Shown: positions 26,825 through 34,873, counted from the first letter of the stretch. The stretch: 64,000 bases of DNA from Kocuria palustris (GCF_016907795.1 NZ_JAFBCR010000001.1:310001-374000), one strand, 5' to 3'. Notes: generated from the sequence alone by a model not told the origin. Made by a program: numbers and translations.

Positions 26825-28606
26825 ATGACTGAGCGGACTATGCGATGGAGATTCGACGGGGACCCCATGGTCTTCCCGTCCCTGGAGAGCTTCGAGGACC
26901 GCACGGAGACTCCCCCTGGCAACATCCAGATCGACGAGGGACTGCCGATCCACCTGCACTGGACGCCCAAGGATTCGAACGTCACTGTGGTGACCTTCAC
27001 AGGCTCGGTCTCCAAGGATCATGAGCATGTTCCGTCGTTCACCGGCTACACGATGTCCCGCGGGATCGATGCAAACATCCTCATGATCTCCGACCCGACG
27101 CTGATCCTCGACCGGTCCCTGATGCTCGCCTGGTACCAGGGCAGCCTCGCGCAGCCGGAACTGCCCCAGCTGATCACCCGCATCATCCGCTCGGTCGCCG
27201 GTGACGACAGGATCGTGCTGTTCGGCTCCTCAGGGGGAGGGTACGCGGCACTGGATCAGGCCAGGCGACTGCCGGGCTCCACCGCGATCGCCAGCAATCC
27301 CCAGACAGATCTGCGCCGCTATTGGCCGTCGCCCGTCAACGAATACCTGCGAACGGCCTGGTACGCGGATCTCGAGCATCTGGACCAGCTTCCGTCCGGT
27401 CCTGACGGTCCGAGCATCTCGATGGTCGATGCCTATCGCGATCCGGTCGAATGCGACGTCATCTACGTGCAGGGCGCCCAGGATGCGCACCACATCACGC
27501 ATCATCAGCGTCCCTTCCTAGCCGCGATCGACTCGTCCACTCGGCTGATCCAGCGCAGCGCAGACTTCGGCCCGGGGCATGCTCCTGGCAGCCGAGAAGC
27601 CTTCCGGCGGCTGATCACCGCGGCGGTCAAGACTCCCGACAAGGTAGTCCTGAACTCTCGCGTGGCGGAGATGACACTCGATACCGCAGCGCTGAAGCCA
27701 GCAGCCAAACCTGCAGCCGCGGCGAAGAAGACGGTCACTGCTGCCGCGTCAGCACGCGGTGTGCGCTGGGCGTTCGGCGATGCACCGACGATCTTCAGCT
27801 CGCTGAGCGAATTCCTCACGCGCGAGCAGACGCCGCAGGGCAACATCCAGATCGAGCACGGGCTGCCGCTGCAGTTCTACTGGGAGGACAACGGGGCGGA
27901 CTGCACCTTCGTCACCTTCCAGGGAAACGTGAATGCCAGATTCACTACCGTCCCCGTCTACACCGGATTCACCACTACCGACGGGCTCAAGGCCAACCGC
28001 CTGCTGCTGTCCGACCCGACCATCAAGATCAGCAAGGACCTGAGTCTCGCCTGGTATGCAGGGTCGAGTCTGCAGCGCAATCTGCAGATGAAGCTCACCA
28101 ACATCATCACCTCGCTGGCGGCAGGCACTCGCGTGGTTCTCTTCGGTGCCTCCGGCGGAGGCTTTGCAGCCCTCGAGCAGTCGACTCGGGTGCCGGGCTC
28201 CACTGTCCTGGCCATGAATCCGCAGACGGACGTGAGCCGCTATCTCGAATCCGCGTATCGAAAGTACCTGGCCCGCGCCTGGAGCATGAAGAAGCTTGCA
28301 CCCAGCCCGGCGCAGATGCCCTTCAACCACAGCGTGGTCGATGCCTTCGCACGACCGGTCCCAGCGAACGTCGTCTACGTGCAGAACCGCAGCGATACGT
28401 TTCATATCGAGAACCACCAGGAGCCGTTCCTGAAGGCCCTTCATCCGCAGAACCGAGTGCTCACGATCTCCACAGATCTTCCGGGACGGCACGTCATCCC
28501 TGACAAGCCCTCCATGCGCCGGCTGTACGAGGCGGTGGTGGATGGGTCCACGTGGGAGGAGCTGACGGAGACGGTTCCGCAGGTTCCGTTGGTGCTCACA
28601 AACTGA
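26825..28606 (+). CDS. Tandem alpha/beta-hydrolase-like protein, two homologous halves
   Basis: A 593-residue protein made of two related domains joined by an Ala/Lys-rich linker (KPAAKPAAAAKKTV). Each half starts with a similar strand (MRWRFDGDPMVFPSLESF and VRWAFGDAPTIFSSLSEF), then PGNIQIDEGLP or QGNIQIEHGLP. Each has a nucleophile elbow (VLFGSSGGGYAAL and VLFGASGGGFAAL), and a late Asp and His (QGAQDAHH with FGPGHAPG; QNRSDTFH with GRHVIPD), so both catalytic triads look complete. A single-domain relative lies at 52706, in the polysaccharide cluster, which suggests a role on cell-surface glycans, for example as an esterase or acyltransferase (inference). No signal peptide is seen. The start is inferred from a -10 seven bases upstream. 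Confidence 0.7.
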   Translation: MTERTMRWRFDGDPMVFPSLESFEDRTETPPGNIQIDEGLPIHLHWTPKDSNVTVVTFTGSVSKDHEHVPSFTGYTMSRGIDANILMISDPTLILDRSLMLAWYQGSLAQPELPQLITRIIRSVAGDDRIVLFGSSGGGYAALDQARRLPGSTAIASNPQTDLRRYWPSPVNEYLRTAWYADLEHLDQLPSGPDGPSISMVDAYRDPVECDVIYVQGAQDAHHITHHQRPFLAAIDSSTRLIQRSADFGPGHAPGSREAFRRLITAAVKTPDKVVLNSRVAEMTLDTAALKPAAKPAAAAKKTVTAAASARGVRWAFGDAPTIFSSLSEFLTREQTPQGNIQIEHGLPLQFYWEDNGADCTFVTFQGNVNARFTTVPVYTGFTTTDGLKANRLLLSDPTIKISKDLSLAWYAGSSLQRNLQMKLTNIITSLAAGTRVVLFGASGGGFAALEQSTRVPGSTVLAMNPQTDVSRYLESAYRKYLARAWSMKKLAPSPAQMPFNHSVVDAFARPVPANVVYVQNRSDTFHIENHQEPFLKALHPQNRVLTISTDLPGRHVIPDKPSMRRLYEAVVDGSTWEELTETVPQVPLVLTN

Positions 28607-28938
28607 AGTCCAAACCATAGTCTGAATCGCCCCGGGTCTGGTGGAGGCTGTGATCCCACGGGAGGATGAGCACCATGACAGCACCGAAGAAGTAGTACCC
28701 CGACGAGCTCCGGGAAAGGGCCACGAGGATGGCTGTGGCCGCGCTGCTGGATCCAGCCGGCGAGGCCGGGTGCGTTCGGCCGTGTGGGCGAGCAGCTCGG
28801 GATCCATCCGGAGACGTTGCGGATATGGGTCCGGCAGGCTGAGATCGACGAGGGCCACCGGCCCGGGACCACGACCAGCGATGCGCAGCTCCTCGCTGAG
28901 CTGGAGAAGGAAGTGCGCGAGCCGCGTCGAGCGAACTC

Positions 28939-28941
28939 GAT
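28939..28941. repeat. 3-bp target duplication GAT, left copy
   Basis: GAT directly before the left IS30 end; the matching GAT at 30176-30178 follows the right end. Removing the IS and one copy restores the orfA reading frame (RRANSILKSA). Confidence 0.85.
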
Positions 28942-30175
28942 GGCGGATTCAAGCGGTCAGCGCAACATCTCCTGTGAGATGGGACAGTCACTGACCACAG
29001 GAGGATCCGGATGCAGGGCAAGCACGGTCATCTCAGCCGGGAGCAGAAGCAGCTGGCGCTCAGGTTGCACGCGAGGGGCTGGCGGCTGGTCGATATCGCC
29101 AAGGAGATCGGCTGCAGCGCGCCGATGGTCGGGGTCATGGCCCGGAGCGGCAGGCACCTCGATGCCAAACCGCTCGGCTGGAAACCACGCCAGGGCTGCC
29201 TGACGATCGATGAGCGCGAGCAGATCCTTCTGGGGATCAATCGTGGCGACACATTCACCGCGATCGCCGGGCAGCTGGGGCGAACGGTGTCCACCATCAG
29301 CCGTGAGGTCAAGCGCGGCGGAGGCCGCTGCGAATACTCGGCTTGGCGCGCACATGAACGTGCCCGCCAGCAGACTCGTCGGCCGAAGCCGTTCAAGCTC
29401 AGGCCCGGCCGACTGCTCGAGGAGGTCGCCAGTCGGCTGGAGCAGTTGTGGTCGCCCGACGAGATCGCGGTGCGCCTACGGTTGGATCATGCCGATGATC
29501 CGCAGATGCGTGTGAGCCACGAGACGATCTACCAGTCGCTGTTCGTGCAGGGCAGAGGCGAGTTGCGCCGTGAACTGGCCCGGTGCCTGCGGTCCGGAAG
29601 GACGGCTCGCAAGCCTCGCGGGGCCATCGAGGGTCGTGGCCGCATCCCCGGCATGGTGATGCTCAGCCAGCGCCCTGCCGAAGCCGACGACCGTGCAGTG
29701 CCCGGGCATTGGGAGGGTGACCTCATCCTTGGTCAGGGCAGCCGCAGCGCTGTCGGGACGCTCGTCGAGCGCTCGACACGGATGACATTGCTGCTGCACC
29801 TGCCCGATGGCAAGAGCGCCGAGCAGGTCGAGGCAGCAATGCGCGAGGCGGTCAGCAAGCTGCCGTCCTCCTTGGCCCGAACGATCACCTGGGACCAGGG
29901 CGCGGAGATGGCCAAGCATGCTGCGTTCACTACCGCCACGGGCATTCCGATCTACTTCTGCGATCCTCACTCGCCCTGGCAGCGCGGCAGCAACGAGAAC
30001 ACCAACGGCCTGCTGCGCCAGTACCTCCCCAAAGGCACCGACCTCAGCGGCCTCAGCCGCAGGGAACTCGACATGATCCAGGACAGTCTCAACGGACGCC
30101 CTCGGAAGACATTGGGCTATCTGACACCATCAGAGAAGCTCGCAGAGTTCCTTGCGCTCACCGCTTGAATCCGCC
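28942..30175 (+). mobile_element. IS30-family element nested in the IS3 element
   Basis: Inverted repeats of 24 bp with one mismatch (beginning GGCGGATTCAAGCGGT) at 28942-28965 and 30152-30175 flank one intact transposase gene. A GAT target duplication is present. It is 1234 bp long and looks complete. Confidence 0.93.
29011..30168 (+). CDS. IS30-family transposase
   Basis: A 385-residue DDE transposase. Two helix-turn-helix segments (DIAKEIGCSAPMVGVMAR and TAIAGQLGRTVSTISREV) are followed by the catalytic core: VPGHWEGDLILGQGSRSAVGT (first Asp), TITWDQGAEMAKH (second Asp) and HSPWQRGSNENTNGLLRQ with the catalytic Glu. The family length is typical and no disablements are seen. AGGAGG lies upstream of the ATG. 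It differs from the second IS30 transposase at 33333, so the two are separate arrivals. Confidence 0.95.
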   Translation: MQGKHGHLSREQKQLALRLHARGWRLVDIAKEIGCSAPMVGVMARSGRHLDAKPLGWKPRQGCLTIDEREQILLGINRGDTFTAIAGQLGRTVSTISREVKRGGGRCEYSAWRAHERARQQTRRPKPFKLRPGRLLEEVASRLEQLWSPDEIAVRLRLDHADDPQMRVSHETIYQSLFVQGRGELRRELARCLRSGRTARKPRGAIEGRGRIPGMVMLSQRPAEADDRAVPGHWEGDLILGQGSRSAVGTLVERSTRMTLLLHLPDGKSAEQVEAAMREAVSKLPSSLARTITWDQGAEMAKHAAFTTATGIPIYFCDPHSPWQRGSNENTNGLLRQYLPKGTDLSGLSRRELDMIQDSLNGRPRKTLGYLTPSEKLAEFLALTA

Positions 30176-30235
30176 GATCCTGAAGTCGGCCTCGGCTTTT
30201 TTCGCAGCGGAGCTCGAGCGCCCACCGCGTTGATC

Positions 30236-31164
30236 GTTCAGGTCATCGACCAGCACAAACAGGAGTTCGGTGCTCACACCGATCTGCCGCACGCTCACCG
30301 CAGCGGGCACCAAGATCGCGCCGAGCACCTACGACGCCTTCAAGACCCGCCCGCCCTCGAAGCGCACGATTCGGGACAAGGAGCTGCTGGTCCAGATTCG
30401 CCGTGTCCATGCGAAGAACTTCGGGGTCTACGGCGCGAAGAAGCTCCACGCTCAGCTGCGCCGAGAAGACGTCATGGTCGCGCGCTGCACCGGGCAACGA
30501 CTGATGCCGGCGGAAGGACTTCGCGGGAGCACTCGAGAGAAGGCCCCGCGGACCACGCTTGCCGGCGACGGCCCGGACACTCGCCTTGACCAGGTCGAAC
30601 GGGACTTCACCGCGACCGCCCCGAACCAGCTGCCGGTCGCGGACATCACCTGCTGCCGCACCTTCGCGGGCTGGGTCTATGCCGCGTTCGTCATCGATGT
30701 ATTCTCCCGCCGTGTGGACGGCTGGCAGCTGTCGACGTCGCTGCCGCAGCGACCTCGCCCTGGACGCGCTGGAGACGGGCATCGGGACCCGCGAGCACGC
30801 AGGCCACGACGTCTGCGGGCTCAGGCACCACAGCGACAAGGGCATCCAGTACGTCGCCGTGCGCTGCACGCAGCGCCTCGCCGAGGCTGGGGCCGTGGCC
30901 TCGGTCGGTTCGACCGGCGATTCGTACGACAATGCCCTGGCCGAGGCCTTCAACTGTCTCTACAAGGCTGAATTGGTCCGCAACCGCGGGCCCTGGACGG
31001 GCATTGACGAGCTTGAGATCGCGACCGCTGAGTACATCGACTGGTTCAACCATCACCGGCTCCACGGCGAGATCGGCATGATCCCGCCCGTCGAGCTCGA
31101 GGAGAACGACCATCACCACCAGACCATGCCGGCGACCGCCGACGCGGCACTTGCCAGCCTCTAA
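30236..31164 (+). pseudogene. IS3-family transposase orfB, multiple frameshifts
   Basis: The DDE core is recognisable across several frames: VIDQHKQEFG, then in another frame PICRTLTAAGTKIAPSTYDA and VHAKNFGVYGAKKLHAQLRR, VADITCCRTFAGWVYAAFVI with the first Asp, and, after a shift near 30755, DLALDALETGI, HHSDKGIQYV (second Asp) and GDSYDNALAEAFNCLYKAE (Glu). At least two frameshifts make it inactive. It ends 5 bp before the right inverted repeat. Confidence 0.85.
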
Positions 31165-31182
31165 CAAACCCGGGGCGATTCA

Positions 31183-31578
31183 CTGCGCCGAGTCCGCGGC
31201 CTGTTCCGCTCTCTGATCGGTCACGAGAACCTCTTCACATTCTTGGACCCCGCCCTGACCAGCGCGACCGGCCACCTCCTGCATCGCACGACCTCGCCAT
31301 TGGAGGGCGGGCCGAACAAGGCGATCAAAGAGCTGCTGCGCACCCATCGCGGAATGCCCGAAGCCCATGCCCGCACCGCAGTGGACTAGCTGCTGGAATC
31401 GGCCACCGAGCACCCACGAGATCCATGGGAGATCGCTCGAGCACAGCTAGCTGAACCACCACAGCCGGCTGCCCCGACACCGGAGGAACCGGTGTGCCCG
31501 GCGCTCTATGACCTGGGCTTCAGCTGGGAGGACGGCAACGGGATCCAGCACGGCCGGGGCGGACGATCACGGCCCTGA
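31183..31578 (+). pseudogene. IS1249-like (IS256-related) transposase, C-terminal remnant
   Basis: A frame of about 130 residues begins directly at the IS3 right end: RGLFRSLIGHENLFTFLDP, then TTSPLEGGPNKAIKELLRTH, then RGMPEAHARTAVD and a TAG where the family has Trp. Downstream it continues open to a TGA at 31576. The pattern is the C-terminal end of IS1249-type transposases. The 5' part is missing, presumably lost when the IS3 element arrived or by later deletion. Confidence 0.7.
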
Positions 31579-31652
31579 GCCCCTGGACACGCCCGGGCCA
31601 TACACACATTCCTGCCTATAACCCCACCTTCGCCTATAGCCCGCAGAGCACA

Positions 31653-31695
31653 ATGAGAAGCGCCCCGAACCTCAATGGTTCGGGGCGCTTCTCAT
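31653..31695. terminator. Strong hairpin, probably the original tRNA-Leu terminator
   Basis: A perfect 19-bp stem (ATGAGAAGCGCCCCGAACC and complement) with a 5-base loop. It lies 13 bp from the left copy of the 15-bp tRNA-end repeat; before IS481 arrived it would have been just downstream of tRNA-Leu. Confidence 0.7.
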
Positions 31696-31707
31696 GTCCT
31701 GGGACAA

Positions 31708-31722
31708 CTGTGCGCGGAGGGG
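31708..31722. repeat. 15-bp direct repeat flanking IS481, left copy
   Basis: CTGTGCGCGGAGGGG, identical to 33044-33058. The right copy is the 3' end of tRNA-Leu plus three flanking bases. It is read as the target duplication of the IS481 element. Confidence 0.85.
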
Positions 31723-31792
31723 TGTTGAGTCTCAATACCTCGTCACCACATGTCTCAATACCCCAGCAACACCACCGGACCCACGATGAGAC

Positions 31793-33007
31793 ATGACCCG
31801 TCGCCGCCAGATCATCACCGCCGTGACCACCGGAACCCTCACCCAAGCCCAAGCAGCACGGGCCTACGGCGTCTCACCCTCGATGGTTTCCAAGCTATTG
31901 AGACAGTGGGCCCGCGAAGGCACAGCCGCCTACTACACCAAGCCCTCCACACCCCACGGACACCCCGCAGCCACCCCACCAGCCACGATCCGCGCGATCA
32001 CCGCCCTGCGCACCGAGCTCACCACCCAAGGCCTCGACGCCGGCCCGGCCACCATCGCCGCGACCCTGGCCACCACCCGACCCGAGCTGCCCATCCCCTC
32101 CCGAGCCACGATCGCCCGGATCCTGCAGCGCGAAGGACTCATCACCGCCGAACCCCGCAAGCGTCCCAAGTCCTCGCTGCACCGCTTCGAAGCCGACCTG
32201 CCCAACTCCTGCTGGCAATCCGACTTCACCCACACCGCCCTGACCCCACCAGCGCCCCCAGCTCCGGCAACACCACCTCGACCCTCAGCGCAGGCCTGGC
32301 GCGAGCACGACGTGGAGATCATCACCTGGCTGGATGACTACTCCCGCATGGCCTTGCACATCTCGGCTCACCAGCGCATCACCGGCGCGATCGTGGTCGA
32401 GACCTTCACCGCCACCACCAAGATCTACGGGCCCCCGGCCTCGACCCTGACCGACAACGGGCTGGTCTACACTGCCCGCTACCGCGGCGGAGTCAACGCC
32501 TTCGAGAAGCTGCTGCGCTCCCGCAGCATCGAACAGCGCAACGGCCGCGGAGGCCACCCGCAGACCCAGGGCAAAGTCGAGCGCTTCCAGCAGACCCTGA
32601 AGAAGTGGCTGGCAGCCCAGCCCCCACCAGCAGACCTGCCGGGCCTGCAGGCCCTGCTCGATCAGTTCCGCGAGATCTACAACACTCAGCGGATCCACTC
32701 AGCGAAGAAGACCACCCCGTACGCCGCCTACATCGCCGCACCGAAGGACACCCCAGGGCCCCTGGCACCGGCCACGACCCGGTTCCGCACCGACAAGATC
32801 GACGCCACGGGCAAAGTCACGCTGCGCTACGACGGCCAGCTCTTCCACATCGGCATCGGCCGAGCCCACGCCCGAACCCACGTCGTTCTGATCGTTGAGG
32901 ACCGCGAGATCACCATCGTGGCCAAGGCCACCGGAGAGATCCTCCGCGAGCTCACCCTGGACCCCACGCGGAAGTACCAGCCACAACGAAAAACACCCCG
33001 AACCTGA
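31793..33007 (+). CDS. IS481-family transposase
   Basis: A 404-residue integrase-core transposase. The N-terminal helix-turn-helix (TQAQAARAYGVSPSMVSKLL) is followed by a second DNA-binding region and the rve core: SCWQSDFTH (first Asp), STLTDNGLVYTARY (second Asp) and RGGHPQTQGKVERFQQTLKKW with the catalytic Glu. A Pro/Ala-rich insertion (TPPAPPAPATPPRPSAQ) interrupts the core after the first Asp. The frame is intact, and no strong ribosome binding site precedes the ATG. Confidence 0.94.
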   Translation: MTRRRQIITAVTTGTLTQAQAARAYGVSPSMVSKLLRQWAREGTAAYYTKPSTPHGHPAATPPATIRAITALRTELTTQGLDAGPATIAATLATTRPELPIPSRATIARILQREGLITAEPRKRPKSSLHRFEADLPNSCWQSDFTHTALTPPAPPAPATPPRPSAQAWREHDVEIITWLDDYSRMALHISAHQRITGAIVVETFTATTKIYGPPASTLTDNGLVYTARYRGGVNAFEKLLRSRSIEQRNGRGGHPQTQGKVERFQQTLKKWLAAQPPPADLPGLQALLDQFREIYNTQRIHSAKKTTPYAAYIAAPKDTPGPLAPATTRFRTDKIDATGKVTLRYDGQLFHIGIGRAHARTHVVLIVEDREITIVAKATGEILRELTLDPTRKYQPQRKTPRT

Positions 33008-33022
33008 GGGTTCGGGGTGTTT
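32991..33022. terminator. Terminator hairpin inside the right end of IS481
   Basis: AAACACCCCGAACC and its complement form a perfect 14-bp stem with a 4-base loop, overlapping the transposase stop. Its CCCCGAACC core is shared with the hairpin at 31653-31695. It can end both the transposase and the tRNA transcript. Confidence 0.8.
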
Positions 33023-33043
33023 CCGATGTACTGAGACATCACA

Positions 33044-33058
33044 CTGTGCGCGGAGGGG
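33044..33058. repeat. 15-bp direct repeat flanking IS481, right copy (tRNA-Leu 3' end)
   Basis: CTGTGCGCGGAGGGG. It overlaps the acceptor and T-stem of tRNA-Leu, so the tRNA remained whole after the insertion. Confidence 0.85.
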
Positions 33059-33132
33059 GACTTGAACCCCCACCCTCTAATACGAGGACTAGCACCTCAA
33101 GCTAGCGCGTCTGCCTATTCCGCCACCCGCGC
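33047..33132 (-). tRNA. tRNA-Leu (anticodon GAG)
   Basis: An 86-base class II tRNA with a long variable arm. The acceptor stem pairs GCGCGGG with UCCGCGC, discriminator A. The anticodon stem CUAGC/GCUAG encloses the 7-base loop UUGAGGU, anticodon GAG, reading CUC/CUU. The T-arm is GGGGG-UUCAAGU-CCCCC. CCA is not encoded. A TAAGGT hexamer about 55 bp upstream (complement of 33187-33192) may be its -10. Its 3' flank is now an IS481 element. Confidence 0.93.
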
Positions 33133-33332
33133 GGGTGACTCCAACGTCCTGCCAGGAAACGGCCGGGTCGCTGAGCAACGCGGACAACCTTAGCACAGCC
33201 AGCAGCCCGACGTGGTCCGCCGGCGGACGACGCGGTGATGGCGCAGCTGGACTACGGAGACGACTCGGATGCGATGGCGACGCCATGAACGCCCTCGAGG
33301 GGACGCATCCGCCGGATTCCAGGCCGGCGGTC

Positions 33333-34574
33333 TCAAGGGGCTATCGCAACACCTGTGATGAGTTCGGTCAGCTTCTCATGCGGTGTCGCCCACCCCAGGG
33401 TCTGACGAGGCCGCCCATTGAGCAGGTCCTGTGTCTCGGCGAGGTCCTCATCCGTGATCTCGTTGAAGTTCGTGCGCTTGGGATAGAAGTCCCGGATCAG
33501 CCCGTTCGTGTTCTCGTTCGTGCCCCGCTGCCAGGGCGAATGCGGATCACAGAAGAACACCTTGCAGTCGGTGGCCATCGTGAAGCGGGCGTGCTGGGCC
33601 ATCTCTGTGCCCTGATCCCAGGTGATCGTGCGCAGCAACATGGCCGGCAGGGCCTGGATCATTCGCTGCAGAACCTCGATCACCGTCGTGCTGTCTCGCA
33701 CCCCGGGCAGCCGCCCCAGCAGCACGTAGCGGGTCGAGCGCTCCACCAGGGTCACGATCCCGGACTGGGCCGGGCCCACCACCAGATCGCCTTCCCAGTG
33801 CCCGGGCACCGCCCGGTCCTCGACTTCGGGCGGGCGATCCGTGATCCGGGCTCCGTCGAGCCAGGGACGGTTCGTGCGCCGGGGCAGCTTCGAGACCGGC
33901 TTGCGGGTCGTGCGCCCGGAACGCAGGGCCTTCACGACCGCCAGCTCGTGCCGCAGCCCGGTCTTTCCCTGGACGTAGAGCGCCTGATAGATCGTCTCGT
34001 GCGACACCTGCATCTCCTCCTGACCGGGAAAGTCCTGCTTCAACCGGGCCGAGATCTGAACCGGTGACCAGCGATGACTCAGCCCGGCCACGACCTCAGC
34101 ACGCAGCCTCGGATTGGACTCCAGTCTGCCCGGGCGCGGTCGTCGTCGTGCGCTGCGCGCCTGATAGTGCGCGAGGCGGGCGTCGTACTCGTCCTTGCCC
34201 CAGAACCTGGTGCGGTGAGCTCGGATCTCTCGAGAGATCGTGGAAGGACTCACCCCGAGCTCCCGGGCGATCCGACGGATCGACAACGGCTCGGGCAGAG
34301 TCCTGGCCGCGTGGATGTAAGACCGATCCGAGAAGGTCAGACGCCGGTAGGCCCGGGACGGATCCACGACCGGGTCAGTCTCTGGGAATTCAACGGCAAG
34401 GCCTCCGGGAGGCCCTGGATGCAGTTCCATGCCCGCAATCCTGGCCCACCGCTTGATCGTGGTCAGGCTGTTCCCCGTCGCGTTGGCGATCTCTGGGCCG
34501 GTGCGCCCGTCGAGGAACAGGTGCAGGACTTCCTGACGGGCTTTCCAGGGGACCTTCTTGGCCAAGGCAGCCAC
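33333..34574 (-). CDS. IS30-family transposase
   Basis: About 413 residues. An N-terminal helix-turn-helix (GPEIANATGNSLTTIKRWAR), a second one (RRIARELGVSPSTISREIRA), and the DDE core: VPGHWEGDLVVGPAQSGIVT, TITWDQGTEMAQH, and HSPWQRGTNENTNGLIRD. The start is uncertain: GTG at 34574 or TTG at 34565, the latter with GGAGG at a good distance; any longer start would lie outside the element. The stop codon falls four bases beyond the inverted repeat, in flanking DNA. It appears intact. Confidence 0.9.
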   Translation of the reverse strand: MAALAKKVPWKARQEVLHLFLDGRTGPEIANATGNSLTTIKRWARIAGMELHPGPPGGLAVEFPETDPVVDPSRAYRRLTFSDRSYIHAARTLPEPLSIRRIARELGVSPSTISREIRAHRTRFWGKDEYDARLAHYQARSARRRPRPGRLESNPRLRAEVVAGLSHRWSPVQISARLKQDFPGQEEMQVSHETIYQALYVQGKTGLRHELAVVKALRSGRTTRKPVSKLPRRTNRPWLDGARITDRPPEVEDRAVPGHWEGDLVVGPAQSGIVTLVERSTRYVLLGRLPGVRDSTTVIEVLQRMIQALPAMLLRTITWDQGTEMAQHARFTMATDCKVFFCDPHSPWQRGTNENTNGLIRDFYPKRTNFNEITDEDLAETQDLLNGRPRQTLGWATPHEKLTELITGVAIAP

Positions 34575-34606
34575 CTCCAGCTGTGTGTGGAGGTGTTGCG
34601 CTAGCC
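33339..34606 (-). mobile_element. Second IS30-family element
   Basis: A 16-bp inverted repeat, GGCTATCGCAACACCT at 33339-33354 against GGCTAGCGCAACACCT on the other strand at 34591-34606, bounds the transposase gene. Flanking bases do not match, so no target duplication is seen. The flanks (33133-33338 and 34607-34821) hold no recognisable gene. Confidence 0.82.
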
Positions 34607-34690
34607 ATCTGAAGTCGCCGCCCCGAAAGGCGGCAAGTGGGTCCCCTCGACGCCGAGACCCCTGGATGCCACCCCCGACGGGACGCTTGT

Positions 34691-34717
34691 GCCGTCCTTC
34701 AGGCGCTGAAGGACGGC
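34691..34717. other. Perfect hairpin in a gene-free remnant region
   Basis: GCCGTCCTTCAG and its complement form a 12-bp stem with a 3-base loop. No gene is recognised between the IS30 end and the glgA terminator, so this may be a terminator orphaned by rearrangement. Confidence 0.45.
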
Positions 34718-34821
34718 ATACGAGTCCTCTCGGTGCCGGACAGGCATCCAACGTACGACGCGGCAGCAGAGGACGCCCTCGGCATCAGATCACGCCGCAG
34801 CACCGGAGCCCGCGAATGAAA

Positions 34822-34860
34822 GCGGGCCGCAGACTCCCCCGCGGGGAGTCGACGGCCCGC
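34822..34860 (-). terminator. Terminator of glgA
   Basis: A 7-bp (GCGGGCC) plus 8-bp (GACTCCCC) stem interrupted by a bulge, beginning 13 bp after the glgA stop. Confidence 0.75.
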
Positions 34861-34873
34861 AGCGCGAAGACGA

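Larger units (their letters stand above)
28675..30232 (+). pseudogene. IS3-family transposase orfA, disrupted
   Basis: The frame starts MTAPKK, then hits an in-frame TAG at 28693, then continues YPDELRERATRMAVAA. A shift near 28775 restores the helix-turn-helix, FGRVGEQLGIHPETLRIWVRQ. The gene is cut at 28941 by an IS30 element and resumes at 30176 as ILKSASAFFAAELERP; the run of six T in that stretch is the usual programmed-frameshift site of this family. It is non-functional. Confidence 0.85.
28623..31182 (+). mobile_element. IS3-family element, inactivated and interrupted by IS30
   Basis: Terminal inverted repeats TGAATCGCCCCGGG (28623-28636) and its complement (31169-31182) bound a degenerate two-frame transposase. 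Without the IS30 insertion it would be about 1.3 kb. No target duplication is seen at the ends (GTC on the left, CTG on the right), so the flanks have probably been rearranged: the right end abuts a truncated IS1249-like transposase. Confidence 0.88.
31723..33043 (+). mobile_element. IS481-family element inserted at the 3' end of tRNA-Leu
   Basis: The element is 1321 bp. Its ends share an imperfect inverted repeat of about 20 bp (TGT at the tip and GTCTCAxTACxTCG). It encodes one intact transposase and carries a terminator hairpin (32991-33022) inside its right end. It is flanked by a perfect 15-bp direct repeat. Confidence 0.9.

Noticed and set aside
26096-28606. Reading the whole 836-codon frame as one natural Fic-hydrolase protein
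   Set aside because: The Fic part stops before its catalytic loop, and the hydrolase has its own -10 and ATG at the junction. Kept as a finding but not annotated as one gene.
31708-33058. The 15-bp tRNA-derived repeats as attL and attR of an integrative element
   Set aside because: No integrase lies between them and the repeats coincide exactly with the IS481 tips, so a target duplication is simpler.
33133-33338. Short open frames between tRNA-Leu and the second IS30
   Set aside because: None has a ribosome binding site or recognisable similarity; the stretch is treated as promoter and remnant sequence.
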